Assembly: GCF_900186535.1 (NCBI RefSeq)
Contig: NZ_FYDE01000001.1
Location: 1 to 64,000 of the forward strand
DNA: 64,000 nt
Direction: 5' to 3'
DNA from: Marasmitruncus massiliensis
Lineage (GTDB): Bacteria; Bacillota; Clostridia; Oscillospirales; Ruminococcaceae
Below, in pieces: positions 23,889 through 32,154 of this stretch. The translations under genes were made by a program, and so were the position numbers. Each line of letters starts with the position of its first letter. The stretch's first letter is position 1. A model generated the notes under the pieces. That model was not told the origin of the DNA. It ran no database searches and saw nothing but the letters and a program-made list of their open reading frames with translations.

Positions 23889-24818
23889 ATGAGTAAAACA
23901 CAAAGCCAGCGCCTGGCATACGGCGAAGAACTGGTTGCTTTAGGCGCGGAAAACAAAGATGTTGTCGTTCTGGAAGCGGACCTTGGAAAATCCACGATGT
24001 CCTGCCTGTTCCAGCAGGAGTACCCCGAGCGGTATTTTGAAATGGGCATTGCCGAACAGAATATGCTTTCAACCGCCGCCGGTCTCGCCGCAGCAGGCAA
24101 AATTCCTTTTTGCAGCACGTTTGCGGTATTCGCTTCCGGCAGGGCGTATGACCAGATCCGCCAGACGATTTCCATTGGAAAACTGAATGTGAAAATCTGC
24201 GGTTCCTCCTCCGGTCTTTCGGATTTCGGCGACGGGTCCACCCATCAGGCGGTTGAGGACATCGCGATCATGAGCGCGATTCCGAACATGACGGTTCTCA
24301 CCCCCTGCGACGCAACCGAAACACGCCAGGCGGTACGTGCCGCCGCGGCAATAGAAGGCCCGGTCTACATCCGTGTGGTGCGCAATGACCTGCCGGATTA
24401 TATCGCGGAGACCGATTCCTTTGAAGTAAGCAAACTCCGCGTTCTGAAAGAAGGACGCGACGTGGCAATCTTAGCGCATGGCTCGATGGTGGAAACCTCG
24501 ATGAAGGCGGCCGAACTGCTGGAAGCGCAGGGAATCAGCGCAAAAGTCGTCAACGCAGCCACGATGAAGCCGTTCGACTATCAGGGCGCGGCGGAAATTG
24601 CCAAAACCGTGCGCGCAGTCGTTACTGCGGAAGACCATAACTATATCGGCGGCCTCGCTTCCGCCGCCGCGCTTGCGCTGCGCAAATCCCCGCTGCCGAT
24701 GGATTATGTGGCAATCGAGGACCAGTTCGGGCAGTCCGCGCACAGTGCTGCCGAGTTGATGAAGCATTATGGCCTGACCGCACAGAATATTGCGGAAAAA
24801 GCCAAAAAACTGTTATAA
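23889..24818 (+). CDS. Transketolase, C-terminal (pyrimidine-binding) subunit
   Basis: It has 309 residues. The pyrimidine-binding half includes FEMGIAEQNMLSTAAGLAA, with the Glu that activates thiamine diphosphate, FAVFASGRAYDQIR, and GDGSTHQAVEDIAIM. The transketolase C domain follows. GAGGAGG precedes the ATG. It partners with the subunit at 23025. The same split architecture is known in many Firmicutes and archaea, and in dedicated enzymes of unusual sugar pathways. Confidence 0.9.
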   Translation: MSKTQSQRLAYGEELVALGAENKDVVVLEADLGKSTMSCLFQQEYPERYFEMGIAEQNMLSTAAGLAAAGKIPFCSTFAVFASGRAYDQIRQTISIGKLNVKICGSSSGLSDFGDGSTHQAVEDIAIMSAIPNMTVLTPCDATETRQAVRAAAAIEGPVYIRVVRNDLPDYIAETDSFEVSKLRVLKEGRDVAILAHGSMVETSMKAAELLEAQGISAKVVNAATMKPFDYQGAAEIAKTVRAVVTAEDHNYIGGLASAAALALRKSPLPMDYVAIEDQFGQSAHSAAELMKHYGLTAQNIAEKAKKLL

Positions 24819-24833
24819 AAGGAGACAGATAGG

Positions 24834-25721
24834 ATGAAAATCGGATTTATCGGTCTGGGCATCATGGGAAAGCCCATGGCAAAAAATTTAATCAAGGCCG
24901 GGCATGAGCTGATCGTTTATGACGTGGTCGCTGAAAATGTGGAGCAGGTTGTGGAGGCCGGCGCCAAGGCTGGTTCCTCCGCGCGGATTGTCGCGAAATC
25001 CTGCCCCGTCATCGTCACCATGCTGCCTAATTCCCCGCATGTGAAAACGGTCGTCATGGGAGAAAACGGCGTGCTGGAAGGCGCCAAGGCCGGTACCATC
25101 CTGATCGACATGAGTTCCATCGCGCCGCTGGCTTCCCAGGAGATTGAAAAAGCGTGTGCCGCCAAGGGCGTCAAGATGATTGACGCGCCCGTTTCCGGCG
25201 GAGAGCCGAAAGCGGTTGACGGCTCGCTCTCGATCATGGTGGGCGGCGACCGTTCGGTCTATAACGAAGTGAAGGACGACATCCTGCTTAAAATGGGCGC
25301 ATCCGCCGTTTACTGCGGCGAGATCGGTGCGGGCAATACCACAAAGCTCGCAAATCAGGTCATTGTCGCCTGCAACATTGCGGCCTGCGCCGAGGCCTTT
25401 ACGCTTGCGAAGAAAGCGGGCGTCGACCCCGCGCTGGTGTTTGACGCGATCAAGGGCGGACTTGCCGGTTCAACCGTTATGAATGCAAAGGTCCCAATGA
25501 TGCTGGAAGGCAATTTCAAGCCCGGCTTTAAGATTGACCTGCACATCAAAGACCTGAATAATGCGCTTGATACCGGGCACGGTGTCGGCTCTCCCCTGCC
25601 GCTGACAGCCGCGGTGATGGAGATGATGCAGACCCTCCACGCGGACGGCCGCGGCCAGGACGACCACAGCAGTCTCGCAAACTATTACGCGAAGGTTTCC
25701 GGTGCAAAAATCGGGAAATAA
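24834..25721 (+). CDS. GarR-type beta-hydroxyacid dehydrogenase (tartronate-semialdehyde-reductase-like)
   Basis: It has 295 residues. The NAD(P) motif is GFIGLGIMGKPMAKNL, the substrate motif DAPVSGGEPKAVDG, and the catalytic Lys171 is in NTTKLANQ. These define the 3-hydroxyisobutyrate/tartronate semialdehyde/sulfolactaldehyde reductase family. AAGGAG precedes the ATG. It is the last gene before a terminator. It may reduce a short semialdehyde or aldehyde released by the transketolase reaction. GarR is the best-known match in motif layout, but substrate specificity is not decided by these residues. Confidence 0.85.
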   Translation: MKIGFIGLGIMGKPMAKNLIKAGHELIVYDVVAENVEQVVEAGAKAGSSARIVAKSCPVIVTMLPNSPHVKTVVMGENGVLEGAKAGTILIDMSSIAPLASQEIEKACAAKGVKMIDAPVSGGEPKAVDGSLSIMVGGDRSVYNEVKDDILLKMGASAVYCGEIGAGNTTKLANQVIVACNIAACAEAFTLAKKAGVDPALVFDAIKGGLAGSTVMNAKVPMMLEGNFKPGFKIDLHIKDLNNALDTGHGVGSPLPLTAAVMEMMQTLHADGRGQDDHSSLANYYAKVSGAKIGK

Positions 25722-25726
25722 CACGA

Positions 25727-25762
25727 TAAAAGGGCATGCACGAAATCGTGCATGCCCTTTTC
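25727..25762. terminator. Bidirectional terminator between convergent operons
   Basis: AAAAGGGCATGCACGA-AA-TCGTGCATGCCCTTTT, a 16-bp perfect stem with A and T runs on both sides. Confidence 0.95.
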
Positions 25763-25771
25763 TTCTGCCTG

Positions 25772-26935
25772 TTACCGATAAGACTGCTCAAGAATTCCGA
25801 TGACGTCCTGATGGGCAATCTCGCAGGGGTCGACCTGAAACAGGCCGCCCATGGTCGCCCGCGCGTTTTCCGCAATCTGCGCAAGCTCGCTCTGTTTGAT
25901 GCCGTAATCGGACATGTTCAGTTCCGCCACACCGCAGGCCGCCTGCAAACCGGCAAGCGTCGAAACGAAATCCATCGGTTCCTTCGCGTCCGCCTTGCCC
26001 AGCGCTTTCGCCATTGCGACCATGCGGGCGTCGCAGGAGCCCGACCGCGCAAGGAAGGTATAATAAGCGAGGCTCACCATAATCAGCCCCGCGCCGTGCT
26101 CCAGCTTCGGATGATAGGCGCTCATGGCGTGCTCCATCGAATGCTCGGAGGTACAGCCGGAGGCGGATTCCACGATGCCGGAGAAAGTATTCGCCAGCGC
26201 CACGTCCGCGCGCGCCTGTTCATCGGACCCGTCCGCGACGGCTTTTGCAAGGCTTTTGCCGATTAGTTCAATGGCTTTCAGCGCAAACAGATCGCTCATT
26301 TCGCTGGCTGTCCGGTTGACATAGCCCTCTGTGCTGTGAAACAGTGCGTCAAACCCCTGATAGGCGGTAAGCCTTGGGGGCACCGTCATCATCAGCTCGG
26401 GATCGATCACCGACAGCACCGGGAAGGTACCGTCAAAGCCGAAGCCGATCTTCTCGTTGCCGTTGGTGGTGACTGTCCAGGGGTCGGCCTCGGTGCCGGT
26501 GCCCGCCGTGGTGGTAATCGCGACAACCGGGAGCGGCGCGTTCGGGACAGGCTTCCCTTTCCCGCTGCCGCCGGAAATGTAGTCCCAATAGTCTCCTTCA
26601 TTGGCCGCCATAACGGCAATTGCTTTTGCCGAGTCGATGCTGCTGCCTCCGCCAAGCCCGACGACAAAGTCACAGCCACCGGACCTTGCCAGCGCGGCGC
26701 CCTCCATCACATGCTCTTTAACGGGGTTGGGCAGGATTTTGTTAAACAGGACATGTTCCACGCCCGCCTTTTCGAGCTGTTCCTCAACACGCGCGAGATA
26801 GCCGTATTTCTTGACGGATTGCCCGGAAGAAGTGACAATCAGCGCCTTTTTGCCCGGCAGGGTATGCCGGTGCAGTTCCGCCAGCTTTCCTTTTCCGAAC
26901 AAAAGCCGCGCGGGCATATAAAACTCAAAGCTCAT
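25772..26935 (-). CDS. Iron-containing alcohol dehydrogenase
   Basis: The 387-residue group III dehydrogenase has nucleotide site GLGGGSSIDSAKA (about 95-107) and metal ligands Asp in YQGFDALFHSTEGY, with His residues in EHSMEHAMSAYH and LEHGAGL. TTAGTGTEAD-type segment is present as TTAGTGTEAD. It reduces aldehydes or ketones with NAD(P)H, or the reverse. AGGAGG precedes the ATG. It is the second gene of an operon with an aldo/keto reductase under an AdhR-like operator, so detoxification or fermentative reduction of aldehydes is likely. Confidence 0.9.
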   Translation of the reverse strand: MSFEFYMPARLLFGKGKLAELHRHTLPGKKALIVTSSGQSVKKYGYLARVEEQLEKAGVEHVLFNKILPNPVKEHVMEGAALARSGGCDFVVGLGGGSSIDSAKAIAVMAANEGDYWDYISGGSGKGKPVPNAPLPVVAITTTAGTGTEADPWTVTTNGNEKIGFGFDGTFPVLSVIDPELMMTVPPRLTAYQGFDALFHSTEGYVNRTASEMSDLFALKAIELIGKSLAKAVADGSDEQARADVALANTFSGIVESASGCTSEHSMEHAMSAYHPKLEHGAGLIMVSLAYYTFLARSGSCDARMVAMAKALGKADAKEPMDFVSTLAGLQAACGVAELNMSDYGIKQSELAQIAENARATMGGLFQVDPCEIAHQDVIGILEQSYR

Positions 26936-26961
26936 AGTAAGAACCTCCTGAAAGTAAATAG

Positions 26962-27888
26962 TTACGGCAGTTCATTTCCCGCCGCCTGATAGATTCCATA
27001 CCAATCCTCGCGGGTGAGGCGGATTTGGGCCGCCTTGCAGATCTCCTTTAAGCGGGCGGGGTTCATGGTTCCGGCAATCGGCTGCATTTTCGCCGGATGG
27101 CGCAGCAGCCACGCGATGGCGATGGTGGTATTGGAAACGCCGTATGCCGCCGCGATTTCATCAATCTTATCGTTCAGCTCCGGGAATTTATCATTTCCAA
27201 GGAAGACCCCTTCGAAGAAACCGTACTGGAACGGCGACCACGGCTGGATGGTAATGTCATGCAGGCGGCAGAAATCGAGGATGCTGCCGTCGCGGCAGAC
27301 AGCCGGGTCATTTCCCATGTTTACGTTGATGCCGTTGCTAATCATCGTGCAGTTGGTGATGCTCAGCTGAAGCTGGTTTGCAACAAGCGGCTGTTTCACA
27401 TACTTCTTCAGAAGCCGGATCTGCATCGGGTTCTGATTGGAAACACCGAAATGGCGCACCTTTCCGGCCGATTCCAGACGGTCGAACGCCTCGGCAACCT
27501 CTTCCGGCTCGACAAGCGCGTCCGGACGATGCAGCAAAAGGACGTCAAGATAGTCCGTTTTCAGCCGTTTGAGGCTGCCGTCGACTGCTTCGAGGATGTG
27601 CTCCTTTGAGAAATCGAACATACGGGGCTCTTTGCGGATTCCGCACTTTGACTGGAGGATGATTTTTTCACGCACATCCGCGTTCATATGAACCGCATCC
27701 GCAAACATCTGCTCGCAGAGGCCGTCGCCATATACATCCGCATGGTCAAAGAAATTCGCGCCCTCTTCCAGAGCTGCCTGCACAAACCGCTCCGCGCCGG
27801 CGGGATCCAGTGACTTAATGCGCATGCATCCGACGGCAATTACCGGAACTTCCAGACTGGAACTTCCAAGCTTCATCGTTTTCATCAT
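26962..27888 (-). CDS. Aldo/keto reductase
   Basis: The 308-residue TIM-barrel reductase has the catalytic tetrad: Asp and Tyr in FFDHADVYGDG, Lys in LQSKCGIR, His in LLHRPDAL. It resembles the YdhF/oxidoreductase group that acts on small aldehydes and ketones. GGGGAAG lies before the ATG pair at 27888. It is divergent from a MerR regulator, with a 19-base-spacer promoter between them, and is co-transcribed with the iron alcohol dehydrogenase. Confidence 0.9.
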   Translation of the reverse strand: MMKTMKLGSSSLEVPVIAVGCMRIKSLDPAGAERFVQAALEEGANFFDHADVYGDGLCEQMFADAVHMNADVREKIILQSKCGIRKEPRMFDFSKEHILEAVDGSLKRLKTDYLDVLLLHRPDALVEPEEVAEAFDRLESAGKVRHFGVSNQNPMQIRLLKKYVKQPLVANQLQLSITNCTMISNGINVNMGNDPAVCRDGSILDFCRLHDITIQPWSPFQYGFFEGVFLGNDKFPELNDKIDEIAAAYGVSNTTIAIAWLLRHPAKMQPIAGTMNPARLKEICKAAQIRLTREDWYGIYQAAGNELP

Positions 27889-27955
27889 ACTTCCCCTTTT
27901 TAAAAAATTTGGACCCGCTGCTCTTGCAAAACAGACGAAAATCCTGTATATTGGG

Positions 27956-27986
27956 ATTATATCTCTTAAAGTTCACTTTAAGTCAA
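27956..27986 (-). promoter_or_regulatory. MerR-type promoter with AdhR-like operator
   Basis: On the minus strand -35 TTGACT (27981-27986) and -10 TATAAT (27956-27961) are 19 bases apart, the long spacer typical of MerR-activated promoters. The perfect palindrome CTTAAAG-TTCA-CTTTAAG (27965-27982) lies in the spacer. CTTAAAG-N4-CTTTAAG is the operator I recall for Bacillus subtilis AdhR, an aldehyde-responsive MerR regulator of alcohol dehydrogenase. Confidence 0.85.
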
Positions 27987-28016
27987 TAGCCGATTTTTCA
28001 TTGAGGAGAAATGTTT

Positions 28017-28412
28017 ATGAGTTATTCCATCAGTCAGGCGGCACAGTTGGTGCATCTGATGCCCCACACGCTGAGATACTATGAAAAGGAAGGGCTTCTC
28101 CCGTTTGTCGGCCGGACGGAGAGCGGCATCCGGCAATTCTCGGAAGAGGATATGGAGTGGCTGGAACTGATCTGCTGCCTGAAAAGCACCGGTATGCCGA
28201 TTCGGGAAATCAAGGAATTTGTCCTGCTGAGCATGGAGGGGGACCATACGCTTGCCGCCCGCTGTGACATGCTGGAGGCGCACAAAAAGTCCGTGGAGCA
28301 GCAGATGGAAGAGATGCGCTGCCATCTGGAGAAAGTGACCTGCAAAATCAACTGCTACAACGAAAAATATCTCACGTATCTCGCCCAACCGGAGCAGATT
28401 GCTCAACCATAA
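28017..28412 (+). CDS. MerR-family regulator, AdhR/NmlR-like
   Basis: It has 131 residues. The N-terminal winged helix is YSISQAAQLVHLMPHTLRYY-type, followed by a dimerisation coiled coil at about 75-115. AdhR-type proteins sense electrophiles such as formaldehyde or methylglyoxal through one cysteine. Here Cys residues occur at about 58-59 (ICCL), 82 (RCDM) and later ones (RCHLEKVTCKI). ATG 28017 is chosen for its 8-base spacing from AGGAG. It is divergent from the aldo/keto reductase operon and carries its operator in between. Confidence 0.85.
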   Translation: MSYSISQAAQLVHLMPHTLRYYEKEGLLPFVGRTESGIRQFSEEDMEWLELICCLKSTGMPIREIKEFVLLSMEGDHTLAARCDMLEAHKKSVEQQMEEMRCHLEKVTCKINCYNEKYLTYLAQPEQIAQP

Positions 28413-28465
28413 TGCTTTGGCACCGGGATAACAATATTCTATCATTGACAGAAAGGATGGATGTT

Positions 28466-28984
28466 ATGAGCCAGGTATTGGAAAACATTAAAACAAGAAG
28501 GAGTGTGCGCAGTTATCAGGATGCGCAGATTCCCAGGGAACAGCTCGAACAGATTTTGACTGCCGGGCTGTATGCGCCCAGCGCAAAGAACTCGCAGCTC
28601 TGCCAGTTTACGGTTGTACAGGGCAAAGAGAAACTGGAAGCGCTGCGCGATGCCATTGCAAAAGCAATTCACAATCCCGATTATCACCACTTTTATAATG
28701 CGCCTACCCTTGTGATGGTTTCCGCGCCGAAAGACTATCCGCTTGCAGTACCTGACTGCGCGGTCGCGCTGGAAAATATGTTCCTGGCCGCCCACGATCT
28801 GAAGCTCGGCTCGGTCTGGATCAACCAGCTTGGCGGTATTTGCGATCAGCCGGAGATTCGCTCTATCCTGACCAAGTATGGCGTTCCGGAGAGCCATAAT
28901 GTATACGGCTGTGCGGCGATCGGGTATCCGGCGGTCGAAATTGCCCCTGACCGTGAGAACAGGGACAAGGTGGTATTTGCGTAA
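28466..28984 (+). CDS. Nitroreductase-family flavoprotein
   Basis: It has 172 residues. FMN-binding signatures are RRSVRSYQD near the N-terminus, LYAPSAKNSQL at about 36-46, and GAAIGYP-type CAAIGYPAVE at the C-terminus. AGAAAGGA precedes the ATG at 28466; an earlier in-frame start at 28412 overlaps the MerR stop. It is immediately downstream of the MerR gene, so it is probably co-transcribed and part of the electrophile response. Substrate (nitro compound, quinone, enone) is not determined. Confidence 0.85.
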   Translation: MSQVLENIKTRRSVRSYQDAQIPREQLEQILTAGLYAPSAKNSQLCQFTVVQGKEKLEALRDAIAKAIHNPDYHHFYNAPTLVMVSAPKDYPLAVPDCAVALENMFLAAHDLKLGSVWINQLGGICDQPEIRSILTKYGVPESHNVYGCAAIGYPAVEIAPDRENRDKVVFA

Positions 28985-29006
28985 GCAATTCCCGCTTGGG
29001 TTGTCA

Positions 29007-29049
29007 AGAAGCACTGTTTGCAGATCGATTGCAAACAGTGCTTCTTTGT
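29007..29049 (+). terminator. Strong terminator after the nitroreductase
   Basis: AGAAGCACTGTTTGCA, 7-base loop, TGCAAACAGTGCTTCT, then TTGTT: a 16-bp perfect stem. Confidence 0.95.
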
Positions 29050-29199
29050 TATGGCATTAATTTATACAATAATACACCTCTTGATTTGTTTAAAACGCAG
29101 AAATTTTCATGCAAGTGTCAGAAAACGCCTTTTTCAAACGTTTTATTAGATAGAGATTATATAGGCTTTTCCGGTTTGGAAAAGCGCAGGAGGCGCGTT

Positions 29200-29694
29200 T
29201 TGATACAGCCGACACACGGGATGCTGCAAAAGCTGCCAGAAACTTCTTTTTTATCAGCGGTAAAACAGCTTTACCTGCTGGCCCTGCTTTCCCTCGGCGA
29301 TCCGGCCGCGGCCGAACAGACCGTGCGGGAAGCTTTGCTGTACACCGCCCGGAGACCCCGGGGGAACCCGGACAGCGGCAGATTTTTCGCACTTACCGTC
29401 AAAAAACTATATCGAAACATAAAAAAGGCGGCCAAAAAGACCGTCTATCAGTCCTGCCTTTCCGCCTGTACGGGTTTTTCGGACCTGAACGGCGGGACAT
29501 CCTGCGTCGAAGCCGAGCCAATGATGAGATTGCTCAGCCAATTCCCCTTTCCGGACCGGTTTTTGGTGGTATGCTGTGCTCAGCGCTATCCTGTCACAGA
29601 AATCGCTGAAATTTCAGGTATGCCGGTTTGGTTTGTCAGGAAGCGGCTGGACCGCGCGGTGCACAGAATAGCGGGCAGTCTGCAAATCATTTGA
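29200..29694 (+). CDS. Degenerate sigma-70-like protein of unknown role
   Basis: It has 164 residues from TTG 29200, chosen because GCAGGAGG lies upstream; earlier in-frame ATGs fall inside the terminator hairpin. The layout is that of an ECF sigma: an N-terminal helical half (SAVKQLYLLALLSLGDPAAAEQTVREAL, reminiscent of region 2) and a C-terminal helix-turn-helix (YPVTEIAEISGMPVWFVRKR). Region 2 lacks the usual DDxxQ/DTF core. No anti-sigma gene is adjacent. It may be a diverged sigma factor or a regulator built from sigma parts. Confidence 0.55.
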   Translation: MIQPTHGMLQKLPETSFLSAVKQLYLLALLSLGDPAAAEQTVREALLYTARRPRGNPDSGRFFALTVKKLYRNIKKAAKKTVYQSCLSACTGFSDLNGGTSCVEAEPMMRLLSQFPFPDRFLVVCCAQRYPVTEIAEISGMPVWFVRKRLDRAVHRIAGSLQII

Positions 29695-29834
29695 ACGCAA
29701 GACGAAAGGAGACCGATCCCATGATGTTTGTATGATATAGGAGAAGCTTGTCATTTTTTGCTTTTGATAATTTGTTATAATGCCCATATTTCATTTCTAT
29801 ATTACAGTATTTTTTACAAAATAATATAAAGTCG

Positions 29835-29884
29835 TTGACAATCAATTTTAATCATGATAGCATACTTGTATGGAACCGATTCCT
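29835..29884 (+). promoter_or_regulatory. Promoter and operator of the LacI gene
   Basis: -35 TTGACA (29835-29840), 17-base spacer, -10 TAGCAT (29858-29863). TGGAACCGATTCCT (29871-29884), a LacI-type palindrome with central CG, lies just after the -10. A near-identical TGGAACCGTTCCCA is found before the ABC operon (30961). Confidence 0.65.
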
Positions 29885-29898
29885 CAGGAGAGTGTAGT

Positions 29899-30918
29899 AT
29901 GACGATAAAAGACATCGCCGATAAGGCGGGGGTCTCCAAATCCACCGTTTCCAGAGTGCTGAGCGGCAATGGATATGTGAATGAGGAGACCCGGAAAAAA
30001 GTGGAATCCATTATTGAGCAGACCCATTACCTGCCCTCCGCGACCGCGCGAAGTCTTTCAAAGCGGGAAACCAACGCCATCGGAGTCATTGTCCCGGAAA
30101 TTGACAACAGCTTTTTCGGGGAAATCCTGCGGGGAATTACCGAAATTGTTGATCAGAACAATCTCACCATGATCTGTTGTGACACAAACAACAATGCCCA
30201 GAAAGAGGAGCGCGCGCTTTCTATGCTCGGTCAGCAGCGTGTGCGTGGCGTCATCATCACACCGGCCATTGACTATTCGGAACCGAACGCCGCGAAAAAG
30301 CTGCGGCGGCTGCTGAATAATCTGAACGTCCCGGTGGTTGTAGTGGACCGCGAAATTGATAACTGCACCTGGGATGGTGTTTTTTATGAGAATTTTCAAA
30401 GCGCTTACTGCGCCACTAAGGTGCTGATTGAAGAAGGTCACCGGAAAATCGGGATTATTACGGGAGACTTGGGGCTTAAGCTGGCCCGTGAGCGCTATCA
30501 GGGCTTCCTGCAGGCGATGGAGGATTTTGACCTGCCTGTGGAGCCGCGTTATATCTACCGGGGCGATTTCACCATAGATACCGCCTACCGGCTCGCGAAG
30601 AACATGTTTGAAAGCGGGGATATTCCGGAAGCGATCTTTACCTGCAACAACCGCACCAACCTCGGCTTTATCAAAGCCGCAAGAGAGAAAAAATTTAAGC
30701 TGGGGCGCGATATCGCCGCAATCGGCATTGACCATGTGGAGGTATTGGACATTCTGGATTACAATTTCAGCTATGTCACCAGGGATACCGTTGAAATGGG
30801 GCGGATTGCAATCTCCATGCTGCTTAACCGGCTTAAAAATCCCGATATGCAGCGGAATTTCCGCATTATGCCCTATAAGCTGGTGCTGAAAGGTTCTGAA
30901 AAAAGGACGCCGGAATAA
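29899..30918 (+). CDS. LacI-family repressor of the ribose-type ABC cluster
   Basis: It has 339 residues from ATG 29899 (AGGAGAG upstream). The N-terminal helix-turn-helix MTIKDIADKAGVSKSTVSRV and hinge (about 45-60) precede a periplasmic-binding-like effector domain (about 60-330; IGVIVPEIDNSFFGEILRG, AIFTCNNRTNLGF, DIAAIGIDHVE). Candidate operators sit at its own promoter and before the ABC operon, consistent with autorepression and substrate induction. The effector is probably the imported sugar or its phosphate. Confidence 0.9.
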   Translation: MTIKDIADKAGVSKSTVSRVLSGNGYVNEETRKKVESIIEQTHYLPSATARSLSKRETNAIGVIVPEIDNSFFGEILRGITEIVDQNNLTMICCDTNNNAQKEERALSMLGQQRVRGVIITPAIDYSEPNAAKKLRRLLNNLNVPVVVVDREIDNCTWDGVFYENFQSAYCATKVLIEEGHRKIGIITGDLGLKLARERYQGFLQAMEDFDLPVEPRYIYRGDFTIDTAYRLAKNMFESGDIPEAIFTCNNRTNLGFIKAAREKKFKLGRDIAAIGIDHVEVLDILDYNFSYVTRDTVEMGRIAISMLLNRLKNPDMQRNFRIMPYKLVLKGSEKRTPE

Positions 30919-30923
30919 AAAAC

Positions 30924-30955
30924 AAAAGGATGCCCTTCGGGCCTTCTTTTTGCAG
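30924..30955 (+). terminator. Terminator of the LacI gene
   Basis: AAAGG-A-TGCCC-TTC-GGGCC-T-TCTTTTT, a short interrupted hairpin with T run. Confidence 0.6.
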
Positions 30956-30960
30956 AATTG

Positions 30961-31027
30961 TGGAACCGTTCCCACTCGTATTTATCTGTCTCTTATTTTA
31001 CTCGGTGCTAATTTGCACATCGCAAAT
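30961..31027 (+). promoter_or_regulatory. Regulatory region of the ribose-type ABC operon
   Basis: TGGAACCGTTCCCA (30961-30974) matches the LacI-gene operator at 29871. A second palindrome, ATTTGC-ACATC-GCAAAT, lies at 31011-31027, about 30 bases before the first ATG. I could not fix the -10 and -35 boxes here. Confidence 0.55.
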
Positions 31028-31058
31028 GAAAATACAATGATTCAGAAAGAGGTAACGC

Positions 31059-32126
31059 ATGATGAAAATGAAGATCTTTTCGATGTTATTGGCGGCCGCT
31101 CTGACAGCGTCATTGGCAGGATGCTCCGGCGCCCCGGCGCAAAGCGGCAGCGCGCAGAGCACGCCCGCACCCGCGCCATCTTCCAGTACGGAGTCCCAGT
31201 CTTCCTCCGCCCCCAAGAATTCCGGCCCATACAAAATTTCCGTCATCATCAAGGCTACCGACTCGGATTACTGGCAGACTCTGCTTCTTGGCTCCAAGGC
31301 CGCCGAAGCAGACAGCAACGGCAAGGTTACCGTCACCACCGACGGCCCGCCGTCCGAAATTGATATTGACCAGCAGGTCTCTATTTTGGAGAATGTGATC
31401 GCTACCAAGCCGGATGCCATTGTCATTGCCTCCACCAGCACTGACGCGACCGTTCCCGCCATAGAGGACGCCATGTCCAAGGGAATCCCGGTCATTACCA
31501 TTGACAACAAGCTCAACACCGACACCTACACCTCCTTCCTCGCCACCGACCATGCTCTTGCGGCTGGCACCGCGGCGGAAAACATGCTCGCCCTGTGGGA
31601 AAAGGACGGCATCGACCCGGCAGGCAAAAAAGTGGTGGTGGTCAGCTCTGTCGCGGGCACCAAAGTCAACGGCGACAGGACAGACGGTTTTATCAATAAA
31701 ATCAAAGAGCTTGTTCCCGATATCCAGGTGCTGGAAACACAGTACGGCGACAACGATATTACGAAAGCCCTGAGCATCACGGAAAACCTGATCGCCGCGA
31801 ATCCCGACCTGATCGGCATTTTCGCGGATAACAACCACATGGGCGTCGGCGTTGCCAAAGCGCTTGAAGAGTCCGGCAAGCAGAACGATATTTACGCCTA
31901 TGCGTTTGACGCGGACGCGGACGAGATCAGCGCGCTGGAATCCGGCATCCTGCGCGGGCTTGTGGTTCAGGACCCGTTCGGCATGGGATACCAGGGCGTA
32001 CAGTACGCGGTCAGCGCCATTGAAGGCAATACCGTGGAAAAAGATGTCATCGTGGACGCAACCGTTGTGACAAAAGACAATATGCAGGAGGAAAAAGTCC
32101 AGAAGCTGCTGTATCCGGGCAAATAA
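31059..32126 (+). CDS. Ribose/sugar ABC transporter substrate-binding lipoprotein
   Basis: It has 355 residues. The lipoprotein signal has lipobox LAGC (Cys about 21) and a Ser/Pro linker to about 50. A type I periplasmic-binding domain follows (YKISVIIKATDSDYWQTLL, KPDAIVIASTSTDATVPAI, IPVITIDNKL, GIFADNNHMGVGVAKAL, ALESGILRGLVVQDPFGMGY). These are RbsB-family features for aldoses and related sugars. GAGGTAACGC precedes the ATG. A GC-rich double hairpin separates it from the ATPase gene, likely raising its relative expression. Confidence 0.9.
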   Translation: MMKMKIFSMLLAAALTASLAGCSGAPAQSGSAQSTPAPAPSSSTESQSSSAPKNSGPYKISVIIKATDSDYWQTLLLGSKAAEADSNGKVTVTTDGPPSEIDIDQQVSILENVIATKPDAIVIASTSTDATVPAIEDAMSKGIPVITIDNKLNTDTYTSFLATDHALAAGTAAENMLALWEKDGIDPAGKKVVVVSSVAGTKVNGDRTDGFINKIKELVPDIQVLETQYGDNDITKALSITENLIAANPDLIGIFADNNHMGVGVAKALEESGKQNDIYAYAFDADADEISALESGILRGLVVQDPFGMGYQGVQYAVSAIEGNTVEKDVIVDATVVTKDNMQEEKVQKLLYPGK

Positions 32127-32154
32127 ACCAAAAACAGGATTCAGAAAGTTTTTT

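Noticed and set aside
23025-25721. Sulfoquinovose transketolase pathway
   Set aside because: A split transketolase with a GarR/YihU-type reductase fits in part, but no sulfoquinovosidase, isomerase or sulfonate exporter is present, and the transporter is TRAP type with a zinc dehydrogenase.
28996-29199. N-terminal extension of the sigma-like gene
   Set aside because: The upstream in-frame codons run through a strong terminator hairpin (29007-29049); the TTG at 29200 has the ribosome-binding site.
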